A stretch of DNA of 60,958 nucleotides from Rhizobiaceae bacterium (GTDB taxonomy: Bacteria > Pseudomonadota > Alphaproteobacteria > Rhizobiales > Rhizobiaceae), in contig JACVCH010000023.1 of NCBI GenBank assembly GCA_016742175.1, positions 1 to 60,958 of the forward strand, read 5' to 3'. A program made the position numbers and the translations under genes. Shown here one piece after another: positions 24,700 through 33,211 of the stretch (positions within the stretch are counted from its first letter, which is position 1; the number at the start of each line of letters is the position of its first letter). Below the pieces are notes generated by a model that saw only the letters and a list, made by a program, of their open reading frames with translations, was not told the DNA's origin and ran no database searches.

Positions 24700-25725
24700 A
24701 TGAAGATCATCGATTCGCATTTCCATTGGTGGCCGCGCCCGATCTTCGAGAGACTGGAGGCGCGCAAGGGCTTTCCGCGTGCCGACCGGAACGAGCGGGG
24801 CGGCTGGACCTATCGCGGCGCGGGCGACCGCGCGGGCCGCATCGCGAGCTGGGCCGAATGGTTCGATCTCGACAGGCAGCTCGAGGCCATGGACGCACTC
24901 GGCCACGACATCGGCGCCGTGCTCTCCATCGGGCCCTTTTCGATCTATTTCTCTGAACTCGAACCGGAGGAAGGCCGCGACGCGGCGATCGAGTGGAACG
25001 AGCAGATGGCCTGGGCGGTCGCGCGCTATCCCGGCCGGCTCTGGGCGAGCGCTGCGATTCCCCTTGCCGACACCGCCACGGCGCTCGACGTGCTGGAGGA
25101 TGCGGTCGACCGACTCGGCCTGATGGGCGTGAACCTGCCCGGCAGCGTCGGCGCCGATCCGCGCATCGACGCCGAAAGGCTGGAGCCGTTCTATGCCCGC
25201 GTCGCCGAACTCGGCCTGCCCATGTTCCTGCATCCGACCGATGCGATCTTCGCCGAGATGCTGTCGGGCTACGGCAACGCGCTTCACCTGAGCCTCGGCC
25301 GGGTCGTCGAGGTCAGCGTCGCGGCCTCGCGGCTGATGTTCTCCGGCCTGATGGACCGCCATCCGGGCCTCAAGATCGTGATGTCGCATACGGGCGGCGC
25401 GCTGCCCTACCAGTCGGGCCGGATGGACAAGAACGGCAAGCAGGCGAAGCTGCCGCACCCGCCGAGCCACTATCTCAAGCGCATGTACACCGACACCGTC
25501 TCCCCGCACGTGGCCGGACAGCGATTCGCGATCGAGTATTACGGTATCGACAACGTCATGTACGGCACGGACTACCCCTGCTGGGACCCGCAGACCTGCC
25601 TCGACCAGCTTGCCGAGGTCGAACTCACCGAATCGGACCGGCAAAAGCTCTTCCACGACAATGCCGTGCGCATTCTCGGCCTGGACATGCCAGGCGAAAG
25701 CGCCGCCCGCCGCGCTGCGGGCTGA
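24700..25725 (+). CDS. Amidohydrolase family protein (ACMSD-like)
   Basis: A 341-residue TIM-barrel metal-dependent hydrolase of the amidohydrolase-2 group, which contains aminocarboxymuconate semialdehyde decarboxylase and related decarboxylases and hydratases. Metal ligands look complete: IIDSHFHWWP (HxH, residues 7-9), MFLHPTDAIF, KIVMSHTGGALPY and MYGTDYPCWDP near the C-terminus. A normal length and intact site argue for activity. It is last in the cluster, 22 bp after permease 2, with GG-rich ribosome site AAAGGA. It likely performs a decarboxylation or hydrolysis in the same pathway. Confidence 0.88.
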   Translation: MKIIDSHFHWWPRPIFERLEARKGFPRADRNERGGWTYRGAGDRAGRIASWAEWFDLDRQLEAMDALGHDIGAVLSIGPFSIYFSELEPEEGRDAAIEWNEQMAWAVARYPGRLWASAAIPLADTATALDVLEDAVDRLGLMGVNLPGSVGADPRIDAERLEPFYARVAELGLPMFLHPTDAIFAEMLSGYGNALHLSLGRVVEVSVAASRLMFSGLMDRHPGLKIVMSHTGGALPYQSGRMDKNGKQAKLPHPPSHYLKRMYTDTVSPHVAGQRFAIEYYGIDNVMYGTDYPCWDPQTCLDQLAEVELTESDRQKLFHDNAVRILGLDMPGESAARRAAG

Positions 25726-25750
25726 ACTCTGCTAAATATCGACGGGCTGG

Positions 25751-25841
25751 TGGCGGAGAGGATGGGATTCGAACCCACGAGAGCCTTTTGAGCCCTACTC
25801 CCTTAGCAGGGGAGCGCCTTCGACCACTCGGCCACCTCTCC
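25751..25841 (-). tRNA. tRNA-Ser (GCU)
   Basis: Read on the minus strand, a complete type II tRNA folds. The acceptor stem is GGAGAGG/CCTCTCC, the anticodon stem CTCCC/GGGAG encloses loop CTGCTAA (anticodon GCU), a long variable arm (GGGCTC...) follows as in serine tRNAs, and the T-arm reads GTGGG-TTCGAAT-CCCAT. The 3' CCA is encoded (25751-25753). It lies tail to tail with the amidohydrolase gene. Confidence 0.97.
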
Positions 25842-26264
25842 GGTGCCCCGGTCGATAAAGAAATCGCCTCCCACAATCAATAAGCACATGGTGCTGGCGA
25901 GCGGAAAAACGACTCGGGGCCGGCGATTCGCGCCCAAAAGGCTGATTCCGGGCATTTGCGGAGGCTTCGCCGACGTGATGACGCAGCGGCAGCGGCGCCG
26001 ATCGCGCCACACCCATTAATAGAGCGTAAAGGCGGCACCCCAAATCGTGGCTTTTGTGCAACAAGCCCCTTCCATAGGGGTGCATGAACGCCCCCGACGG
26101 CGCAAACGCGGTTGATCGGGAGACGGTCCTGCGTATTGTCATGATCGAAGAAGGGGCGGCGAAACACGCTTCCTTTTTCTGAGATTGGGGATGGGGCAGG
26201 GAAACGCTGTCCTTCAGCAAAAAGAGCCCAGACCCGCTTAACAACTTTTGACTGGAGGTCAGAA
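25842..26264. other. Gene-free stretch upstream of porin
   Basis: A 423-bp gap holding the tRNA promoter side (minus) and the porin upstream region (plus). Several short reading frames exist but have no ribosome sites or recognisable content. The final part, GGAGGTC 3 nt before the porin ATG, is a strong ribosome-binding site. A long untranslated leader is likely, as is usual for abundant porins. I could not identify a convincing -35/-10 pair. Confidence 0.6.
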
Positions 26265-27383
26265 ATGAACATTAAGAGCCTTCTTCTCGGCTCCGCTGCT
26301 GGACTGGTTGCCGTTTCCGGTGCCCAGGCTGCCGACGCCATCGTTTACGCCGAGCCGGAGCCCGTTGAGTACGTTCGCGTTTGCGACATGTACGGCGCTG
26401 GCTTCTTCTACATCCCGGGCACCGAAACCTGCCTTCAGGTCTCCGGCCTCGTCTGGTACCAGATGGGCGCTGCTGACGAAGCCGGCAACTACCACGGCTT
26501 CGCCACCGACCGCTGGAACAAGTCGACCCGCGCTCGCGTCAACTTCGACGCCCGTTCGGACACCGAGTGGGGCACGCTGCGCGGCTACGTCCGTCTGCAG
26601 GGCGACTTCAACGCCTACTCGAACCTCGTCGGCCCGCTCAACAGCCGCACCGGTTCGTCGGACGGCCGTGGCACGATCGGCTTCGATCAGGCCTTCCTCG
26701 AGCTCGGCGGCTTCCGCGCTGGTTACACCGAATCCGCGTGGGTTGCCTCGCAGGGCGCCGGCGTTGCTCAGTTCGGTTCGCACTCCTGGGGCGGCCTCTC
26801 CTATGGCTACCAGCAGCGCCAGTTGATCTCGTACACCTTCGGTGGCGCCTCGGGCTTCGCAGCCACGGTCGCTCTCGAAGACGATGCGAACGAGAACTAC
26901 ACCCCCGACGTCGTCGGTGTCGTGTCGTACAACCAGGCCTGGGGCGGCGTGTGGGCGAAGGCTGCCTACGACGAAGACCGCGGCACCAACCTGGTTGAAG
27001 TCGACGATGGCGGCTGGGCTGCTCAGGCTGGTCTCCAGCTCAACGTTCCGAACGCACCGGGCTCCTCGTTCCGCCTGATCGGCTACTATGCCGACAACGC
27101 GAACGCCTACTCGGTCGGCTCGGAGTGGTCGGTCCTGGCTTCCTACCGCCAGCAGTTCTCGCAGACCTTCGCTGCTTCGGTCGGCGCTCAGTACTTCAGC
27201 AACATCCACAACTTCGCTCCGGCGCTCGGCACCGAAACGGACCTGGACGGCTGGCAGGCTGAAGCTTCGCTGATCTGGACCCCGGTCACGAACTTCGAAG
27301 TCCGCGCTGAATACGTCTACACGGACATCGACCTGCGTCCGTCGACCAACTCGGGCTTCCTGCGTCTGCAGCGCTCGTTCTAA
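26265..27383 (+). CDS. Outer-membrane porin (Rhizobiales Porin_2 type)
   Basis: A 372-residue porin. The signal peptide (MNIKSLLLGSAAGLVAVSG, cleaved near AQAADAI) leads to the family hallmark VEYVRVCDMYGAGFFYIPGT, including the characteristic Cys pair (CDMYG...TCLQVSG). The rest alternates aromatic beta strands and ends in a C-terminal Phe (RLQRSF) as required for BAM insertion. It forms a trimeric general diffusion channel. Codon use is strongly biased (GCT, TTC, AAC, GTC), unlike neighbours, indicating very high expression. It has a strong terminator immediately downstream and a GGAGG ribosome site. Confidence 0.96.
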   Translation: MNIKSLLLGSAAGLVAVSGAQAADAIVYAEPEPVEYVRVCDMYGAGFFYIPGTETCLQVSGLVWYQMGAADEAGNYHGFATDRWNKSTRARVNFDARSDTEWGTLRGYVRLQGDFNAYSNLVGPLNSRTGSSDGRGTIGFDQAFLELGGFRAGYTESAWVASQGAGVAQFGSHSWGGLSYGYQQRQLISYTFGGASGFAATVALEDDANENYTPDVVGVVSYNQAWGGVWAKAAYDEDRGTNLVEVDDGGWAAQAGLQLNVPNAPGSSFRLIGYYADNANAYSVGSEWSVLASYRQQFSQTFAASVGAQYFSNIHNFAPALGTETDLDGWQAEASLIWTPVTNFEVRAEYVYTDIDLRPSTNSGFLRLQRSF

Positions 27384-27410
27384 TATCGAGCTGATCCAAG
27401 CTTGAATGGA

Positions 27411-27444
27411 GAACCCGGCGGGCAACCGCCGGGTTCTTTTCGTT
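27411..27444 (+). terminator. Rho-independent terminator of porin gene
   Basis: An 11-bp perfect stem GAACCCGGCGG/CCGCCGGGTTC (27411-27421 and 27426-27436) with a GCAA tetraloop, followed by TTTTCGTTT. It lies 27 bp after the porin stop codon. This is the strongest intrinsic terminator in the window. Confidence 0.93.
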
Positions 27445-27537
27445 TACGGTGTTCAAACCGCGCCAAGGCCGGGTCTTGCGAGCGCCAGGCACTTGCAGCG
27501 CGGCAACGAAAAAGGGCGGAACCGCAGCCCCGCCGAC

Positions 27538-27596
27538 TGCGTGACGACGTGGGAGGTGCAGAGGTGAGGCATTGATTGAAATGTCTGCCGGACAGC
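27538..27596 (+). repeat. Displaced copy of cysS 3' end
   Basis: This stretch is nearly identical to 53556-53615, which covers the last codons and stop of cysS plus the start of its downstream repeat. Five mismatches and one indel occur over the 108-bp aligned block, including the first arm of the adjoining palindrome. Here the cysS part is not in any gene. It indicates that a palindromic repeat moved, or was copied, together with flanking coding sequence. Confidence 0.8.
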
Positions 27597-27752
27597 GCCC
27601 CCTCTGTCCTGCCGGACATCTCCCCCGCGAGGGGGGAGATCACGCGCGTTGACATCAACCCCCAGTCTTGCAACGTATCAGTGCGCGAGGAGCAGTCGCC
27701 GTCGGGAGATCTCCCCCCTTGCGGGGGAGATGTCCGGCAGGACAGAGGGGGG
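27597..27752. repeat. RIME-like palindromic repeat, copy 1
   Basis: Inverted arms (CCCCCCTCTGTCCTGCCGGA... and its reverse complement ending at 27752) of about 40 bp flank a variable core. Each arm holds its own hairpin (TCTCCCCC...GGGGGAGAT). Copies 2 and 3 are at 53616-53769 and 54713-54824 with the same arms and different cores. The structure matches the mosaic palindromes called RIME in rhizobia. It lies between the porin terminator and the convergent slt gene. Confidence 0.88.
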
Positions 27753-27809
27753 CAACGTCGAGCGCTGCCCCTCGCAACAGCGAGCCGCACTCATAAGGCC
27801 TTGGAACCA

Positions 27810-29906
27810 TCAGCGACGCCCGCCCACGAGATCGGCGACGACGTCCGCCCGACCCGACAGGCGCATCTTGTAGACCTGGTAGTTCTCCATCACGCGCTGC
27901 ACGTAGGAGCGCGTTTCGTGGAAGGGGATGCGCTCGATCCAGTCGACGACGGCGTCGATGTTCTGGCCGCGCGGATCGCCATAGCGGCCAACCCACTGGG
28001 CTGCGCGGTTCGGACCTGCATTGTAGCCGGCGAAGGTCAGGATGTAGGAGCCGTCGAAGCGCTCGAGCTGTTCGCCGAGATAGGCGGCGCCGAGCGCTGC
28101 ATTGTAGCTCGCGTCGCGCGTCAGCCGCGCCTGATCGTAGGAAATGCCGATCTTGCGGGCCATGTCGCGCGCCGTGCCGGGCAGCAATTGCAGGATGCCG
28201 AGCGCGCCGGCGCCGGAACGCGCCGAGATGTTGAACTCGCTTTCCTGCCGCGCGATCGCATAGGCGAGGGCCTTGCCCGCGGCCGAAATGTTGGCGCTGC
28301 CGGGAATGGCGCCGACCGGATGGGCGAGTGCTCCGACGTCGAGGCCGCGGCCGGCCGCCCATTTGCCAACTCGCAAGGCAAGGGGATGGTCGCCGCGCCG
28401 CTCGGCCATGACGGCCAGAAGCGCGAGCTCGCCGATGCTGTCGAGCTGCAGCGCGAGGTCGCGGTAGAGCGTGTTGGCGCGGCCCTCATGGCCCGCGCGT
28501 TCGAGCCGGCGGATCGCCTGCACGGCCTGTCGGCCTTCGAAAGTGCGCCGGTCGGCATCGCTCGCCGAGGGGAAGCTCGCTGAAATCGTGCTGGCGCCGA
28601 GCTTGGCGGCGGCAAGCTGGCCGTAGAAGGCCGTGCCGTAGCGGGCGGCGCGCTGGTAGTAGTCGCGGGCATTGCCCGGACCGCCGGCTTCCGCCGAGCG
28701 GCCGAGCCAGTAATAGCCGCGCGACAGCGAGATCGGACCTTCGGCGATCTGCACGATGCGCGCGAAATGGCGGTTCGCCGAGGCGGCGTCGTTGTTGAAG
28801 CGCAGCGCATACCAGCCGGCATGGAACTCCGCATCGACCGCGCTTGTCGCGCTTTCCGCCGCATGGCCGGCAGCGACCTGATAGGCGAGGCGGTTTTCGC
28901 CGATATCGATCAGCTCGCGCGACAGGACGCGACGCTCGATCCACCAGGCGTCCGGATCGGCGAGCGACGCGGCGTCCTTGGGCGCCTGCGCCATGACCTG
29001 CGCCGCTTCCTTGAAGCGCTCGGCGCGGCGCAGGTGGCGGGCCTGCGCGAAATAGTAGCCGGCCTTGCGCTGTGCCTGCGGCACGGCAGCGAGCAGTTTG
29101 CCGGCATTCGATTCGCCGCGGATGACGGCCGCCCAGGCGCGGGTCAGCGCCTCGCCGCCGGCAAGCCCCGCGACGCGTTCGGCCGAGGTGATGCGGTCGA
29201 TGTGGAGCACGCGCTCCATGCGGTGCCAGTGGTCGGCGGCGGTCAGGAGCCGGCCGAATTCGCGCACCATCGCCGCCTCTTCGCGCGGCTCGATGCGCTC
29301 GTTACGCCAGTGCGGCGCGAGGACTGCGCGCGCGGCCTGCGTGTTGCCGACCGCAAGATGCGCGCGGGTCAGGGCGATGACGCCTTCGGGCGTCTCGGGG
29401 CGGGTGTCGCCGAAAGCACGCAGGACGCCCTGCGGGCCGGGGTTCTCGCGCAGGAGCGCGCGTTCGGAATTGGCGCGCAGCCGCGACATGCCCGGCCAGC
29501 CCTTCAGCGCGAAGGCGGCCTGGGCGATTTCGCCCGAAGGCACGCCCTCGGCGCCGCTCGTGGCGATCGCCCAGGCGAGGATCTGCCGGTCGAGCGAGTT
29601 CGACGGCAAATTGTCGCGCGTCAGGCGCGCGCGGGAAATGTTGCCCGATTGCAGGGCGTCGAGCCCGGCCTTGAGCTTGGAAATGTCGCCGCTGACGACG
29701 AGATCGGTCGCCATCGCCGCTGCCGACTGGGCCACGACCGAGCCGGTCGTGAACGCGCTGTCGACGCCGCTCGACGCTGCCTGGTAGGGCCGCTGGCCGG
29801 GGATCGGCGGGTTGGACGGCAATACCGGATTGGCGAGCGCCAGCCCGGGAAGGAGGGCGAGGGTCAAGCCGGTAAGCGCGACGCGGGTCCTGAGTGTTGC
29901 CTGCAT
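27810..29906 (-). CDS. slt: Soluble lytic murein transglycosylase (Slt-type)
   Basis: A 698-residue periplasmic enzyme that cleaves the MurNAc-GlcNAc bond with 1,6-anhydro formation. A signal peptide (LTGLTLALLPGLALANP) is followed by a long alpha-superhelical region (residues about 60-500) of TPR-like helices that forms the U-domain. The catalytic SLT domain follows: AIARQESEFN supplies the catalytic Glu, then GALGILQLLPGTARDMA and LTFAGYNAGPNRAAQW, all canonical. Length agrees with family members of 640-750 residues. The ORF terminates 57 bp from the palindromic repeat. It is monocistronic and divergent from dapA. Confidence 0.93.
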   Translation of the reverse strand: MQATLRTRVALTGLTLALLPGLALANPVLPSNPPIPGQRPYQAASSGVDSAFTTGSVVAQSAAAMATDLVVSGDISKLKAGLDALQSGNISRARLTRDNLPSNSLDRQILAWAIATSGAEGVPSGEIAQAAFALKGWPGMSRLRANSERALLRENPGPQGVLRAFGDTRPETPEGVIALTRAHLAVGNTQAARAVLAPHWRNERIEPREEAAMVREFGRLLTAADHWHRMERVLHIDRITSAERVAGLAGGEALTRAWAAVIRGESNAGKLLAAVPQAQRKAGYYFAQARHLRRAERFKEAAQVMAQAPKDAASLADPDAWWIERRVLSRELIDIGENRLAYQVAAGHAAESATSAVDAEFHAGWYALRFNNDAASANRHFARIVQIAEGPISLSRGYYWLGRSAEAGGPGNARDYYQRAARYGTAFYGQLAAAKLGASTISASFPSASDADRRTFEGRQAVQAIRRLERAGHEGRANTLYRDLALQLDSIGELALLAVMAERRGDHPLALRVGKWAAGRGLDVGALAHPVGAIPGSANISAAGKALAYAIARQESEFNISARSGAGALGILQLLPGTARDMARKIGISYDQARLTRDASYNAALGAAYLGEQLERFDGSYILTFAGYNAGPNRAAQWVGRYGDPRGQNIDAVVDWIERIPFHETRSYVQRVMENYQVYKMRLSGRADVVADLVGGRR

Positions 29907-30158
29907 TCTTTCGGTCCTGGGTCGTTCGTCATGGACAGGTAAGTCAACGAGACATCCATGCTAGTCCCCTGCGGGTGAAGACGACGTAAACGATTGGTTA
30001 TCGCCATCGTTCGAATGCCGCGCATTCTGTCGCATCCCGGGGCGAAATTGGGACCGCGGCCGTCTCAAGACTATGGTGCATCCGCCGCCGATCGTCTAGA
30101 AGGCGGGCAGAATAGCCGTTTTCCGCTTGCCAAGTGCCTACCCAGGAGCTTTGAGATC

Positions 30159-31040
30159 ATGTTCACAGGTTCGATGACCGCGCTCGTGACCCCGTTCACC
30201 AAGGACGGCGCCCTGGATGAGAAAGCCTATCGCGAGCTCGTCGAATGGCAGATCGCGGAAGGCACGAACGGCCTGGTGCCGGTCGGCACGACGGGCGAAT
30301 CGCCGACGTTGAGCCATGCCGAGCACCGCCGCGTCGTCGAAATCTGCGTCGAGGTCGCGGCGCGCCGCGTGCCGGTCATCGCCGGCGCGGGCTCGAACTC
30401 GACCACCGAGGCGGTGGAACTGGCGAAGTTCGCCGAGACGACCGGCGCCGACGCCATCCTAGTCGTCACGCCCTATTACAACAAGCCGAACCAGCGCGGG
30501 CTCTACGCCCATTTCGCCGAAGTCGCCAAGGCGGTGAAGCTGCCGGTCATCATCTACAACATCCCGCCGCGCTCGGTCATCGACATGACGCCGGAGACGA
30601 TGGGGCGCCTGGCGAAGGATTTTCCGAACATCGTCGGCGTCAAGGACGCGACCGGCAAGATCGAGCGCGTGTCGGAGCAGCGCATCACCTGCGGGCCTGA
30701 TTTCATCCAGCTTTCGGGCGAGGACGCCTCGGCGCTCGGCTTCAACGCGCATGGCGGGCAGGGGGCGATTTCGGTCACCTCCAACATCGCGCCGCGCCTT
30801 TGCGCAGAATTCCAGCGCGCCTCGCTCGCCGGCGACCGCGAGCGCGCGATCGAATTGCAGGACCGGCTGATGCCGCTTCACAAGGCGATCTTCATCGAGG
30901 CCGGGGTCTCGGGATCGAAATACGCCCTGTCGCGCCTCGGCAAGGTCGAGAACGTCGTGCGCATGCCGCTCGTCACCGTCGAGGAATCGACGGCCAAGGC
31001 GATCGACGCCGCGATGGTCCATGCCGGGCTGATGAACTGA
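30159..31040 (+). CDS. dapA: 4-hydroxy-tetrahydrodipicolinate synthase
   Basis: A 293-residue class I aldolase that condenses pyruvate with aspartate semialdehyde, the first committed step of lysine and diaminopimelate synthesis. Key residues are visible: [14 protein letters not shown] (substrate loop), [18 protein letters not shown] (catalytic Tyr), [14 protein letters not shown] (Schiff-base Lys near residue 161) and [14 protein letters not shown] 30159 follows CAGGAG by 10 nt; the longer upstream ORF is not family-like. smpB follows 25 bp downstream on the same strand, an arrangement conserved in many Rhizobiales. Confidence 0.97.
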   Translation: MFTGSMTALVTPFTKDGALDEKAYRELVEWQIAEGTNGLVPVGTTGESPTLSHAEHRRVVEICVEVAARRVPVIAGAGSNSTTEAVELAKFAETTGADAILVVTPYYNKPNQRGLYAHFAEVAKAVKLPVIIYNIPPRSVIDMTPETMGRLAKDFPNIVGVKDATGKIERVSEQRITCGPDFIQLSGEDASALGFNAHGGQGAISVTSNIAPRLCAEFQRASLAGDRERAIELQDRLMPLHKAIFIEAGVSGSKYALSRLGKVENVVRMPLVTVEESTAKAIDAAMVHAGLMN

Positions 31041-31065
31041 TGCCGCTTTTCCGCGTTGCCATGCC

Positions 31066-31539
31066 ATGAGCAAGGACAAGGACAACAATTCCAAGCTGGT
31101 GGCCGAAAACCGCAAGGCGCGCTTTTCCTTCGAGGTGACCGACACCTACGAGGCCGGCCTGTCGCTGACCGGCACGGAGGTCAAGTCGCTGCGCGAGGGA
31201 CAGGCGAACATCGGCGAATCCTACGCTTCGGCGGAGGGCGGCGAGATCTGGCTGATCAACTCGTACATTCCCGAATACACGCAAGGCAACCGCTTCAACC
31301 ACGAGCCGAGACGCCGCCGCAAACTCCTCCTGAAGAAGAAGGAGATGGCGCGGCTGAAGCAGGGCGTCGAGCGCGAAGGCATGACGATGGTGCCGCTGAA
31401 GATCTACTTCAACGAAAAGGGCCGCGCCAAGCTCCTCTTCGGCCTCGCCCGCGGCAAGAAGCTGCACGACAAGCGCGAGACCGAAAAGCAGCGCGACTGG
31501 GGCCGGGAAAAGGCGCGGCTGTTGAAGAATCACGGTTGA
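31066..31539 (+). CDS. smpB: SsrA-binding protein
   Basis: A 157-residue SmpB, which binds tmRNA and lets it enter stalled ribosomes for trans-translation. Characteristic sequence: [39 protein letters not shown], the [12 protein letters not shown] strand and the basic C-terminal tail ([20 protein letters not shown]) that mimics the codon-anticodon stem. Length normal. Downstream of dapA, and followed within 10 bp by a perfect 44-bp-arm inverted repeat that may terminate transcription. Confidence 0.97.
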   Translation: MSKDKDNNSKLVAENRKARFSFEVTDTYEAGLSLTGTEVKSLREGQANIGESYASAEGGEIWLINSYIPEYTQGNRFNHEPRRRRKLLLKKKEMARLKQGVEREGMTMVPLKIYFNEKGRAKLLFGLARGKKLHDKRETEKQRDWGREKARLLKNHG

Positions 31540-31547
31540 GCGGTTGA

Positions 31548-31688
31548 GATGGCGAGGCCTGGATTCCTGTGACAAGCACAGGAATGACGGCAGGTTCATT
31601 GATGCGAAAATCCATCGGTTCTGACTTGCAATGACACTCGTGCAGCCGTCATTCCTGTGCTTGTCACAGGAATCCAGGCCTCGCCATC
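31548..31688. repeat. Perfect 44-bp inverted repeat (RIME-like, type 2)
   Basis: Bases 31548-31591 and 31645-31688 are exact reverse complements with a 53-bp core. Within each arm ATTCCTGTG and CACAGGAAT form a nested hairpin around a 5-nt loop. It sits in the 173-bp gap between convergent smpB and the uracil-DNA glycosylase gene and could act as a bidirectional terminator. A degenerate relative lies at 47059-47146. Confidence 0.92.
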
Positions 31689-31712
31689 TGCGCCACGCAA
31701 GCCGTCCCGACT

Positions 31713-32378
31713 CTAACCGTCCAAAAACCCCCGCACGTCCCTGAAAACATTCACGAACATCTCTTCCGTCAGCCGCCCCGTATTCGTGTTGTAGCGCGAG
31801 CAGTGGTAGCTGGAGAATACGCGGATGCCGCGGAGTTCCGTCTCCGCCTGGTGGCCGAACTTGTGTTCGGCGACGCGGCCGCCGAGCGCGCGCACGACGG
31901 ACTGGTGCGAGATCGAGCCGAGGGTCACGATCGCTTTCAAGTTCGCGAACCGTCCGATGGTCGGCACGAGGAACTTGCGGCAGGTGTTGATCTCCGCGCC
32001 GACCGGCTTGTTCTCCGGCGGCACGCAGCGCACCGCATTCGTCACCGCCGTCTCGATCAGTTCCAGGCTGTCGTCCGGGCGTGCCTCGAACTCGCCGGTG
32101 GCGAAGCCGAAGCGCTTCAGCGTCGAATAGAGAAGGTCGCCGGCATAGTCGCCGGTGAACGGGCGGCCGGTGCGGTTGGCGCCCCGGAGACCGGGCGCGA
32201 GACCGACGATGAGGAGCCGCACGTCGGCGTCGCCGCCCTGCGTCCGCCAGGTCGGCACCGGAGCGTTGAACCAGTGCGGCTCGCGCGCGCGCCACGTGGC
32301 GATGAAATCATGCAGGCGCGGACAGAGCGGACAATCGGGCGAGGGCTCGGCCGGTCCGACGGAAACGGCGCGGCTCAT
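31713..32378 (-). CDS. Family 5 uracil-DNA glycosylase (UDGb)
   Basis: A 221-residue uracil-DNA glycosylase-superfamily protein. Motif A reads VGLAPGLRGANRTGRPFTGD, the family-5 (UDGb) form, and the C-terminal motif reads SSYHCSRYNTNTGRLTEEMF, matching the HPS..N..TGRLT loop. N-terminal cysteines (CPLCPRL) plus a later Cys (RCVPPENKP, CRKF) fit the iron-sulfur ligands of this family. It removes uracil and related deaminated bases from DNA in base-excision repair. The start codon overlaps the stop of the upstream NYN gene by 4 bp, implying coupling. Confidence 0.88.
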   Translation of the reverse strand: MSRAVSVGPAEPSPDCPLCPRLHDFIATWRAREPHWFNAPVPTWRTQGGDADVRLLIVGLAPGLRGANRTGRPFTGDYAGDLLYSTLKRFGFATGEFEARPDDSLELIETAVTNAVRCVPPENKPVGAEINTCRKFLVPTIGRFANLKAIVTLGSISHQSVVRALGGRVAEHKFGHQAETELRGIRVFSSYHCSRYNTNTGRLTEEMFVNVFRDVRGFLDG

Positions 32379-32959
32379 TCGAACTCGTCTTCGTCGACGG
32401 GTTCGGGGGCCGGACGGCGCACGACGCGCTCGCCGCCCTCGCGGCCGATTTCAGCCTTGAGCGAGTTCAGGTCGATGAAATGATCGGCCTGCCGGCGCAG
32501 ATCGTCCGAGATCATCGGCGGCTGCGAGGCCATGGTGGAGATGACGGAAACCTTGCGCCCCTTGCGCTGCAGCGCGTCGACGAGGCTGCGGAAGTCGCCG
32601 TCGCCGGAGAAGATGACGTAGTGGTCGACCGTGCCGGCGAGTTCGAGGGCGTCGACCGTCAGCTCGATGTCCATGTTGCCCTTGATCTTGCGCCGCCCCA
32701 TCGCGTCGGTGAATTCACGCGCGGGCTTGGTCACGACCTTGTAGCCGTTGTAGTCGAGCCAGTCGATCAGCGGCCGGATCGAGGAATATTCCTGATCCTC
32801 GATCAGCGCAGTGTAGTAGTAGGCGCGCAGGAGATAGCCGTGCTTCTGGAAATGCGTCAGGAGCTTGCGGTAGTCGACGTCGAAGCCGAGCGCGCGGGAC
32901 GTGGCGTAGAGATTGGCGCCGTCGATGAAGAGGGCGATCTTTTCGCGCGGGTCGAACAT
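32375..32959 (-). CDS. NYN-domain (LabA-like) protein
   Basis: A protein of about 194 residues with a PIN-like NYN domain. The metal-binding acidic residues are visible as IALFIDGANLYATSR (Asp near residue 12), GNMDIELTVDALE and VIFSGDGDFRSLVDAL, with ISDDLRRQADHFIDL at the end. The C-terminus is an acidic tail (EPVDEDEFE). Such proteins are presumed RNases; cyanobacterial LabA affects circadian output. ATG 32959 follows AGGA with 9-nt spacing; ATG 32968 is too close. It is upstream of, and overlaps, the uracil-DNA glycosylase gene. Confidence 0.88.
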   Translation of the reverse strand: MFDPREKIALFIDGANLYATSRALGFDVDYRKLLTHFQKHGYLLRAYYYTALIEDQEYSSIRPLIDWLDYNGYKVVTKPAREFTDAMGRRKIKGNMDIELTVDALELAGTVDHYVIFSGDGDFRSLVDALQRKGRKVSVISTMASQPPMISDDLRRQADHFIDLNSLKAEIGREGGERVVRRPAPEPVDEDEFE

Positions 32960-33138
32960 GGCAATCATTCCTGTCGCAATGGCTTGGCCTGTCGCAATGG
33001 CTGCCGCCCGAGGGCCGAAATCGAATTCAAGCGAAACTGAATATAAGAAAAGACATAGGCTGAATGGCGCGCCATGCCAACATCGGCCGCGCCGGGCTCA
33101 AGCATTTTTGATGGCATCAGAAGTGCGTGCCGGAATGC

Positions 33139-33167
33139 TTGTCAAGAGGCTTGGTTTTCGCTATGGA
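33139..33167 (+). promoter_or_regulatory. Putative promoter of rpoZ
   Basis: TTGTCA (33139-33144), 17-bp spacer, TATGGA (33162-33167), 44 bp before the rpoZ start codon. The -35 is one mismatch from TTGACA and spacing is ideal. The -10 is weak, so this is a reading by eye only. Confidence 0.4.
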
Positions 33168-33211
33168 GCACGCAATCTCCCGACACCTGAAGACATGAAA
33201 GGGGCGTTCCC

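Noticed and set aside
25751-25841. tRNA-Ser as an integration site for the catabolic cluster
   Set aside because: No integrase gene, no second copy of the tRNA 3' end near the other side of the cluster, and no composition change was seen.
25795-26341. Short open frames in the tRNA-porin gap
   Set aside because: No ribosome sites, no conserved composition, and they run through the tRNA or the porin gene on the opposite strand.
27597-27752. CRISPR array or insertion sequence at the repeats
   Set aside because: The repeats are inverted pairs rather than regularly spaced direct repeats, no transposase or Cas gene is present, and cores differ between copies.
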